Assembly (NCBI RefSeq): GCF_036226925.1
Contig: NZ_CP109031.1
Span: 9,300,001 to 9,364,000, forward strand
Direction of reading: 5' to 3'
DNA: 64,000 nt
DNA from: Streptomyces sp. NBC_00659
Lineage (GTDB): Bacteria; Actinomycetota; Actinomycetes; Streptomycetales; Streptomycetaceae
Of this stretch, positions 53,882 through 63,700 are shown one piece after another. A model generated the notes under the pieces. That model saw nothing but the letters and a program-made list of their open reading frames with translations. It made no database searches and was not told the origin of the DNA. Within the stretch, counting starts at the first letter, position 1. Each line of letters starts with the position of its first letter. A program made the position numbers and the translations under genes.

Positions 53882-54325
53882 ATGGAATCCGTCGAGGAAC
53901 GCCTCGCCGAGGCCATACAGGCCCTGGAGTCCACCAGGGCGGCGGTCGCCGACGCCGAGCGGAGACTGCGCGAGGCGTCCGTCACCGTGATGTCCAAGGA
54001 CCGCTCGGTGGAGGTCACCGTGGGCGCCCAGGGAGACCTGCGGGCCCTGCGGTTCCACGACGGCAAGTACCGGTCGATGGCCCCGGCCCAGCTCTCCGCC
54101 GTACTGCTGGAGACGATCGGCCAGGCCCGCGCCCGGATGTCCCGCCAGGTGGTCGACACCTACCGGCCGATCTCCGAGAGCGTCCCCCGGATCCCGGGGA
54201 TGCCGGGCGCGGAGATCGACTGGGAGCGGCTGTCCGGTTCCGCCGACGAGGACGGCGCGGCTGCCAGACGCAAGCAGGCAGGCAGGTTGCGCGACGAGAT
54301 CGTGGAGGACCCGGCCCAGCCGTGA
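53882..54325 (+). CDS. YbaB/EbfC-like protein of the T7SS locus
   Basis: 147 residues. An N-terminal helix (ERLAEAIQALESTRAAVADA) is followed by the YbaB core, with strands VTVMSKDRSVEVTVGAQGDL and ALRFHDGKYRS, and a C-terminal helix (PAQLSAVLLETIGQARARMS). YbaB proteins are small DNA-associated dimers; EspL-type relatives occur in actinobacterial ESX loci and stabilise partner substrates. The C-terminus (about 110-147) is a charged tail. Spacing of 35 bp from the preceding gene and 57 to the next suggests one operon. A chaperone role for a neighbour is an inference. Confidence 0.75.
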   Translation: MESVEERLAEAIQALESTRAAVADAERRLREASVTVMSKDRSVEVTVGAQGDLRALRFHDGKYRSMAPAQLSAVLLETIGQARARMSRQVVDTYRPISESVPRIPGMPGAEIDWERLSGSADEDGAAARRKQAGRLRDEIVEDPAQP

Positions 54326-54382
54326 GTCGGACCGGGAAGCCCCGGCAGACCGTGAAGCCCCGAGGAACGAAGGAGAACCACC

Positions 54383-54718
54383 GTGGCGAGTTCGTTCGAA
54401 GCCAACCCCTATCTGACCCGCAGGGGCGCCCAGGTACTGGCGGACATCGCCGACCACGCCCATGCCCTGGTCAACGACCTTGAGCACTACCGGAACACGC
54501 TCACCGGCTGGGCGGGCGTCGACGACGACTACGCCGGGCAGGTCGGCCCGCAGATCAAGCGCAACTACCGGCAGACCCTCGGCTCAGGTCAGCAGGTCAC
54601 CGAGGCCATCGTCTCCGTCGTCGGCAACACCGCAGGCACCGCGAAGCACGTCGAGCGCGCACAGAACGAGGCGTACGACGGCATCGCGGCCGAAGAGGCC
54701 CAGTACGGCAGGCACTGA
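54383..54718 (+). CDS. ESX-like helical protein (third small T7SS protein)
   Basis: 111 residues from GTG 54383 (GAAGGAGA upstream). Two long helices (LTRRGAQVLADIADHAHALV and QQVTEAIVSVVGNTAGTAKH) with a turn around LTGWAGVDDDYAGQVG, where Trp-Ala-Gly replaces WXG at the expected mid position. It ends IAAEEAQYGRH. The size and layout are those of the EspC/PE or WXG100-like partners encoded directly before a large substrate. It lies 16 bp before the giant gene and is the natural candidate for its export partner. Confidence 0.75.
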   Translation: MASSFEANPYLTRRGAQVLADIADHAHALVNDLEHYRNTLTGWAGVDDDYAGQVGPQIKRNYRQTLGSGQQVTEAIVSVVGNTAGTAKHVERAQNEAYDGIAAEEAQYGRH

Positions 54719-54734
54719 GAGCGGGAAGTGAACC

Positions 54735-57700
54735 ATGGGTGATCTGAGGGTTTCGGAGGCGGTGAACGGTGTTCTGATCGCGTTGATCGGTACGGGACTG
54801 CCGCAGGCGAGTGAGACGGGGGCGCGGGTCTCCAGCCAGAAGCTGGCCGAGTTCGGGCGTCGGATGCGGGAGCTGGAGCAGGACATCGACTACTCGGTGG
54901 CGCACATCGGCGACTCGTTGCCGGGCGACGCGGGCCGTGAGTACGTGCGGGCGATGTCGGTGCTGACGGGCGCGGACGGCGGGACGAACTATCTGCGGGA
55001 GTACGAGCGGAGCCTGCGCAGTGTGGCGGCGGGTCATCGTGACCAGTCGATGAACATCCAGGAGAGCAAGTGGCAGATCATCGCGGAGCTGATCCGTCTG
55101 GTGATCGAGCTGACGATCCTGGCGGCGACGGCGTGGATCAACCCGGCGGCGGCGGGTCAGGCCGCGGTGGCGAAGGCGCGGAGTACGACGGTTTTCCTGA
55201 CGGTGCTGGATCTGTTCCTGCGGCGTACGCATCTGATGCCGAGCCTGAGCGAGGCGTTGGAGGAGGCCTTCCAGACGCTGGTGGTGCGGCTGGGGCTGAT
55301 GGCGTTCAACGATCCGGACATGCGGCCGTCGGGGGTGGACTGGCGGGCGGTGTGGCAGAGCGCCGCCTTCGGCGGTGCGGCGGGCTGGCTGTCGGGCCCC
55401 CTGCGCAACTTCGCGGACCGTTTCAACGGGCTGTTCGCGAAGAGCGGGAGCCGGGGGCTGTTCAAGGACCTGTCGGGGGACGTGACGTCGAAGTCGGGGC
55501 GGGATCTTCCCGGTGGCGGGGGTACTTCGGGCAATTCGCCGCAGTCGTTCGGAGCACGGCTGGCGTCGTCACCGCGGCGGGTGTCGGAGTTCGTGGCGGA
55601 CGGTCTGACGGAGGCGTTGCCTGAGACGCTGCTGGCGATGGCGTTCTTCGGGACGCCGTTCTCGTGGAGCGCGTTCGCGACGACGTTCTGGACATCGGCC
55701 GTCAGTGAGCAGACGTCGGATCTGCTCGGCGAGGGCGTGACGCATGGGGTGGGGAACGTCCGCGAGGCCTACGACGACTCGGCACTCCAGGCGAAGAACA
55801 CGGCAGGCGTGACCGGCGCGGCGGTCCCCACCAGCTCACGTGGCACCTCCTCCACGACGGGCGGCACCACCGCCCCTACCGGGAGCGGCAGGACCCGCCC
55901 GGCCCTGGGCACCGACGTCAACGCCCTGGACGTGCTCGACCGGATCGGCGCACCCGGCGTGACCGCCCCCACCACCGAGACCGGCACCGGCCGCACCGGT
56001 GCGACGGACACCGAGTCGGTGCAGGCCCCCCGTACGACAGGAGGTTCGGGCACCCGGCCCGTCACGGAGCGCGCCGTGCCCGACGAGGTCCTGGGCACCG
56101 ACCGCCCCGGCCTCGCTGCGGAGCCGCAGACCGAGGACGTCACGGCGCCCGGCACGACGGCGTCGCCCACGACCACGGCCTCTGCGGGCGTCTCGACCGG
56201 GTCCAACACCCCCTCCACGAAAGGCACTTCCGCCACGGCCGACACCAACCGGGCCATCAACACGCCGGCGTCCGAGGCGAACCGCGCCAACGCGGCCTCA
56301 CTCGACGGCCGTACCGCGGCGGCCCCGGAAGCGGCCCGCACCACCGGCGCCCCGCCCGCCGAGGCGAACCGCCCGTCGACGACGTCCTCCCCGGGCGCCG
56401 ACCCCCGTACCCCCGCCGCCGGGTCCGCGCGGACCGCGGAGACCTCCGCTCCCTCCGTTCCCTCCGCGATCTCGGAGAAGAGCCGCGCGGAGGACCGTTC
56501 CGTGCCGCCCGTGGCCGAGAAGGCACGGCCCACCACGACCACCGGATCATCCCCGTCGAGCCGGTCCACGACCACCGGGTCGCCCGCCGCCGACACCTTC
56601 GCGCAGCCGGAGCGGGACACCCTGCGTGAAGAACTTCCCGCAGCCTGGGCGGCGAGCGCGCCGACTCCGGACGACATCACCACGGCCCACAACATCGTCC
56701 GCACACACCAGAGGCTGACGGAGTTCGAACCCGCCGAGCGGCCCTCCTTCGCGGACCTGGACCCGGGCCATCTGGCCGTCTACGCGGTCGCTCTCGACCT
56801 GAGCGCGCACGACGACATCGATCGGTCCGAGGCGCTCTCCCGACGGCTCGCCCAGGGGCGGCCGAGGGCGGAGCGCGGCTATCTGCCCGGCGGCTCCGGA
56901 CGGGGAGGGTCCGGACGGCCGGGCGAAGGCACGTCCGGCGGATCGAACCGCTCCGAGCGCGTGTTCGGGCCCCGGAGCCCCCGCTCGGCGTCGGGATCCA
57001 GCGGCACCGGGTCCGTCGAGCCCGCCCGGCGGACCGCGACGAGCACGACGACCGCGACGAACACAGCACCGGCGGCCGTCCCCACGGTCCCCACCGCGAC
57101 CTCGTCGACCTCGTCGACCGTCACGACACCGGCCTCGACGGATGCGGCACAGCAGCGCTTCCGTCGTCTCCCCGTCCCACCCGGATCCACCGCGAACCAG
57201 CCGGGCGCCCGGGCGACCGATTCCGCGCAGCCGGACCGGTCCGCGGAGTCCTCGCGGACCAGTGCAGGACGGCGCCCTGCCGTCTCGACCGCCTCCTCCA
57301 CGCCTGCCGACGGCACCGGCACATCGACCGACGCGGCGTCCGGCGGACGGACCCGGCCGAGGCGTCAGCCCATGGGGTCCCGCGGCCCCGACGTGGCGCG
57401 TCGTGACCTGAGTGCGCCGACGAGGGCCACCGGGCGCGGGCCGGACACCTCGACTCCGGGCCACGCTCCCCGCGAGGTGTTCCGCACGGTCGACGTCGAC
57501 GACCGCCCGTTCGAGGTGCTGCGGGTGGAACCGGACGGCGAGTGCTTCATGACCTCGACGCTCGCGGGCCTCTCCCGCCAGCTGCCCGGTTCGCCGACGG
57601 CCGGCCTGACGGTACGGCAGCTGCGCGACCACGTGGGCGACTGGCTCGCCGGGAACAGCGCGGTGGCGGTGGCGCGGCGCGCGGAACTCGACTCCGGCCC

Positions 57701-60700
57701 GTCTCCCGTCCGGGTGGTCGTCAACGACCTCGGGCTCCCGCAGTTGGAAGATCTCCTCGAGCGCAAGGCTCCCCGGCCCACCCCCGGACAACTGGCCGCG
57801 ATCGACCGCGACCTGAGCCGACCGCAGTACGTGAGGGAGCTGCTGCGCAGGTTCCCCGACCCCGCCGACCGGTCGGTCATCGGTGACTTCACGGCGGGCA
57901 TGGCCGCCGCCCTGCTGCCCGACTTCACGCCGGATCCCACGCAGATCCGTCCGGCGGACCGCCACAGGCTCGTCGCGGACCTGCGGCTGACGGCCCTGCG
58001 TGAGCAGGCGGCCCGCGAACTCGCCACGGTCACTCCGCGCAGCCAGGCCCTCTACACGTCCCTGATCAGCTCGTACCCGGGCCTCCAGCGCATGTTCCCC
58101 CGGCTCCGGGACCTGCAGGCGCTCACCCCGAGCGCCGTCGCCGAGAGCGCGGTGCGCAACGTCGACATGTGGACGACCCCGTTCTACGACCAGGTGCCGC
58201 AGCTCACCGCCCTGGCGCTGGATCTGAACATCACGCCGGTACAGCCGGTCGAGGGCATGGGCGACCTCGCCTTCGCCAACCCGCTGAACCCTTCCGCCGC
58301 ACGCTCCCTGCACGTCTTCTACGAGGGAGGCGATCACTACTCGGCGATGAACCCGGTCGGCGGGGCGGTCCCGGTCCCGTCGCCCGTGATGATCACCGAC
58401 AGCCTCCTGACCGGTGACAGCCCGGTGAACGGCCTGCCCCCCGCGGCGCCCTGGGCCCCGCCCGCGCGCCCCGAACCGGCCGCGCTCGTCGCCATGCTGC
58501 GCGACAAGGGTGCCAGCGACAACCTGCTCGCCCGTCTGAACGACCTCTCACCGCAGGCCGTCGACCGGCTCGGCGGGATGGTCACCCGGACACGTGCCAC
58601 AGCCGATCCCGCCGCCGCTGCCGACCAGGGGACGCCCCCCACGCCCGGTTCGGTGCTGGCCGCCGGCGCCACCGCCCGCAGACGCCGCGACGCCGCCAGG
58701 ACGCGCGAGACCTCCTCGCGGCCCGAACCCGTCGTGCTCACCTTCCCCGAACGGGTGACCGACATCGGGGCGGTCCAGGCACGGGAGCTGGACACCGTGG
58801 TCGAACTGGTCGCGGAACAGGCGCTGATCAACGTGATGAGGGGAAAGCCGCTGCCCGTGCTCGGCATCGAGACGGAGCCCGCCCGACGAGCCCGGTTCGT
58901 GCTGCCCGGCACCGGCACGAGAGACGCGGGCGCGGTACGCGAGGAGTCCGCCGAGCGCTATGTCCGCGACCGGCTCGCCGAGGTCCTGCGCGACAAGCAG
59001 CCCGCGTACCGCAGACACCCGGTCACCGCCGACGACTTCCGCATCGAGACGGGCGCACGGGCCCGGAGCAGGTCGCAGGAGACGGCACCCTCCAGGACCG
59101 CACAGCCCGCGAACACCGTACGGATCACGGTCGACCACAGCCCGCCGCTCAACCCGGCGCAGGAGGAACTCGCTCCAGAGGTCCTGCACGACGAGTGGGC
59201 CTATCTGGCGCGATCGGTCAACCCCCGGCGCGAGGCGGCCCTGCAGATCGCCCTCATCATCGTCCGTACCCATCAACGGGTCGCGGGGTTCCAGGTGGAG
59301 GCGGATCCCGAGTTCGGGGACCTGCCGCTCTCCCACCGCGCGGTGTACGCCGTCGCGGCCGCCCTGGTCCGCGACCCGCACGACGTCCCGGCCTTGGAGG
59401 AACTGTCCCGGACGCTCGCGGCCGACCAGCCCCCGCCGGAGAACACGCCCCGGCCGGGCCCGCCCGCGCAGGGCCGTTCGCGGTTCGGACGGACGTCCGG
59501 AGACCGGGCGCTGCCCGCCCCGCCGCCCGTGTCCGGCGGCACCGCGTTCGCCACCACCGGCCGGCAGCACGCGGAGTCACCCGTCGGCGTGCCCACCCCG
59601 GTCCGGCCGCTCGGGCGCCCCCGTGTCCTGGCCCTGCCCCTGGCGGTGATGTTGCCCGCCGAGCGACGGGCGGCGCTGCTCGGCATGACCGACGACGAGC
59701 GGTCCTGGATCGCGACGGACCACGGACTGGTCCACGATCTGCGGAACTCGCTGAGCCGAAAGGAGTTCGCGCGGACCGCCGCGGTCCTCATGGTCGACGT
59801 GGCGCCCGGCGTGGACCAGCCGGTCTCCGCACGCCGGGAGGCGCACCGCCTGTTCGCCGCCCTGCTGCGGGACCCGGAGACCACCGAGCGGATCCTGACC
59901 AGCGGCGCGCGCGTCACCGTGATCCCGAAGGACGTCCCCCTGACCGACGTTGCGCCGTTCACGGCCCTGTCCGGGCGGGCGCTCTCCGGCGGCCGGGTCT
60001 GGGACGACGTACGCGGCACATCGGGGAGGATCACCGCGATCAGTGAGGAGAACCTCCTCGGCGAGAACTCCGCGCTGCCGGACAGCGAGTACGCCGACGG
60101 ATATTCGACGGCCGCGCACGAGCTGGCCCATGTCGTCCACAGGTACGGGCTCTCCGACGCGGACCGTGAGGCCATCGACCGGTCCTTCCGGGACAGGACC
60201 GCACAGGGTCCCGACGCCCAGTGGCCGGACGGCATACGCCGCGACCTGCACGGCCGGGTCACCGACAACTACTCCGCCACCGACCCCTACGAGTACTTCG
60301 CCCAGCTCAGCAACGCCTACCTCGGCGTCAACACGGGAACCGACGCGGCCACCGGACGCGCCCGCAACAACGGCGTCGGCTACGTGCGCGCCCACGAGGG
60401 ACCCCTGCGGGACCTCCTGGAACGCCTCTACGGCACCGATCCCACGCTTGTGCGGACGGGCCCCGCCAACCCGGTCGACGCGACCCGCGAGGAGAACGAG
60501 ACCTACGCGGCCGTCCGCCACCTCTACCCCGACCTGCCCCCGCTGCGCGACGAGCCCCCGTCGGCCGACACCCCCGTCGGCGACCTGGTGCGCTGGAACG
60601 GCCCGCTGACCGAGGCGCAGACCGAGAGCGTGAAGAAGCGGGTCACCGAACTGGGGAGGACCTCCCGGCTGAGCGCCGTCCGTATCGTGCGGGACCGGCT

Positions 60701-63700
60701 GAAGAAGCGCGCCGCCCGGCTGGAGGGCACACGGTTCCAGGACGAGGCCCGGGAACTCAAGGAATGGGTCACCCGGGAACTCGGGTACGCCTCGGACGGG
60801 GCCGGGATGAAGTCCCCGCCCAAGACCGTCAACTTCTGCTGGGTCGGCCGCCCGCTGTCTCCCGCCGCCGTCGCCAACGTGCTGGCCTGGGCCGAGACCG
60901 CCCGTACCCACGGCTGGACCGTACAGATGTGGACGGACACCACCCCGGTCACCATGGAAGGCGACAGGGAGCAGAAGCCGTCGCTGAGCACCTGGAGTAC
61001 CGGGACCGGCCAGGCCTTCGCAGAGGCCGGCATCAGGTTCCGCTCGGTCCGAGACCTGTTCCCGCCCGACCGGCCGCCCACCGAAGGCGACGACGGCTTC
61101 ACCCTCGTCAACAAGCGACTGAAGAAGCTCCGCACCATCTACGACCGGGCGCGCACGACCCCCACGGCGTTCCCGGTCGCCTCGGACGCGACGCGGCTCG
61201 GCATCATGCTGTACGAAGGCGGCACCTACGCGGACGTCGACCTCGAACCCGGCACGGTGGACCTCTTCTCACAGCCGCGCAAGATGGGCCGCTCCGACAT
61301 CCCGCTCATCGGCCCCATGTTCCGGGACCAGCGGAACTTCCAGGAGCAGCGAGCCGAGTTCGCCGAGCAACTGCGCCTGCGTCCCGACGAGATGGGCATG
61401 GTGGACGTCGCGTCGTACGCCATGACCCATGGGCGGTTCGGCAACGCCCTGATGTCGACCGTGCCCGAGTCGTCGTTCTTCCGGCGCGTCATCGACGCTG
61501 TCGATGAGGACATCGTCACCTGGAACGCGGAGGAACTGGCCGCGGGCGGGGCGTTTCTGACCGGCCCCCTGACCTTCACCAGGGCCGCCTTCGCACAGAG
61601 CGCCACATACGGGCTCGGCGAGGTCGACGGGTCCGAGCACGGTGTGGCCATGGACCCCTTCGAGGTGGGGCGCTGGGCGCACATCGGCTGGCTCACGGAC
61701 GAGAGCGAGAACCAGGTCGACCGCGCCCCGACCGGCGCCCCGGTACCGGGCCAGCTCCCGCCCCCGCTCCCGAAGGGAACCGTCTCCACGGTCTCCGGCG
61801 GGCAGGTCCATACCGGGCTGCCCGTCCCGACCGGTCCCGGCTCCTCCGTCCCGGCCGGCACGGTCTCGGAGCAGGCGGTCTCCACGGACGGCTCCGACGA
61901 CAGCTACGACAGCGACGACAGCGACGACGAAGTGACCATCACGCTCGGGGCGCGCGGCTCGTCCACGGCACCCCCCGCCGCACTCACCCCGCAGGCCGTG
62001 GCGCGGGACCACCGCCGGATGCTCGCCGACGGCACGATCGCGGCGTTGTCGGCACAGGGCCGGGCGGACCTGAAGGCCGACGCCATGGTGATGGACGTCC
62101 TCGCCGCCGAGTTGTCGCCCGCCGAGTTCGGGCGGCTGGCCGCTGAGCTGATGGTCGAGGTCCCGCAGGGCACGGACCGGCCGGTCTCGGCACGCGCGGT
62201 CGCGCACGACCTGATCTCCCGGATGCTGCCGAACCCGCGGATCGCCAGGACACTGCTGGGTCGCGGGGCGCGGGTGGTGGTGCTGCCACGGGACACACCA
62301 CTGACCGATCTGCCGTTCGCCCACCACCTCCGGGGCGCGGCGACCAGGGACGGCCGTCCCTGGGACACCGTCAGAGGTGCACGGATCGGCGCGCACGCCG
62401 TGATCCCCGAGGAGAACCTGCTCGGGGAGTACCAGAGGACGGCCCCCTACCCCGACGGGTTCTCGTCCGCCGTGCACGAGATGGCCCACCTCATCCACGT
62501 CATCGCCATGGACGACGCCTCGAAGCAGCTGATCGAAGACGCCTATGTCGCACGGCGGGCCGAGGGCCCCGACGAGTCCTGGCCGGACGGCATCCGCCGG
62601 GACGTGCTCGGCAATCCGGTGGACAACTACTCCTCGACGGACGTCTACGAGTACTTCGCCCAGCTCAGCAACGTGTATTTCGGCGTGAACGCGGGGCTGG
62701 ACAAAGCCACCAGACGGAAGAAGCCGAACGGGGCCGAGTGGGTGGTGGACCACGAGGACGGGCTGCGCCCGCTGCTCGAGGATCTCTACGGGCCCGTGGA
62801 CCAGGCCCGGATCACCGTCCCGGTCAATCCCGTCGACCGCACCGTCCTGGAGGAACAGGGATACCAGGGCGTACGCGCCCTGTTCGGCGGGGAACCGGAC
62901 CGCTTCGACGAGCGCAGCGGGCCGGCCGCCGTGAACGACGTACTGCGGCAGGACGCCGTGGCGCCCCCGGACGCCGGACGCCTCGTGCGTGAACTGCCGC
63001 GAGTCACACAGGGGGAGAGAGCGGACCTGCTCCTCGGCATGGCCCCGGAGCACCGGCGGTGGCTGTCCCTCCACCACGGACTGGTCGACGACCTCGCGCG
63101 GTCGCTGTCCGCCCGGGATTTCGCGGCCACGGCGGCGCTGCTCGCGGTCGACGTCCCGGAGAACTCGTGGAACGCGCAGGAGACAGGCGTCCGGGCGCGG
63201 GCGGTGCTCAGCCGTTTGCTGGCGGACCCGCGGGTGACCGCACGGCTCCTGAAGAGCGGCGCTCACGTCACGGTGCTCCCGGACGGGGTGTCGCTGACCG
63301 ACCTGCCGCAGTTCCGGCATCTCCAGGGGCGGTCGCCCGTCGAAGGACGCTCCTACGAGAGCGTCACGACACTCCAGGGAGTGCTCGGCACGGTCGTTCC
63401 CCAGGCGCTCCTGTTCGGCTCGGGGACGCCGGGTTCACCGGCAGAACTCGCGCGGGGCCTGGGCGAGATGACGGGCTCACTGGCCCGCGCCGTCCATCTG
63501 TACGGCCTCACCCCCGAGGACCGTCTCCTGGTGGACGCCGCCTTCGACGCGAGGAGGGCCCTGGGCCAGGACGCGCCATGGCCGGACGGGATCCGCCGCG
63601 ACCCGGGCGGACTGCCCAGGGAGAACACCTCCTCGCAGAACACGAACGGCTACTTCGCCCAGCTGACGAGGACCTATCTGCGGATGAACCAGGGCATCGA

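Noticed and set aside
56547..63320. Several minus-strand open frames of 200-680 codons opposite the giant gene
   Set aside because: They are Arg/Gly/Pro-rich shadows with no motifs, while the plus frame is open throughout and has conserved domains.
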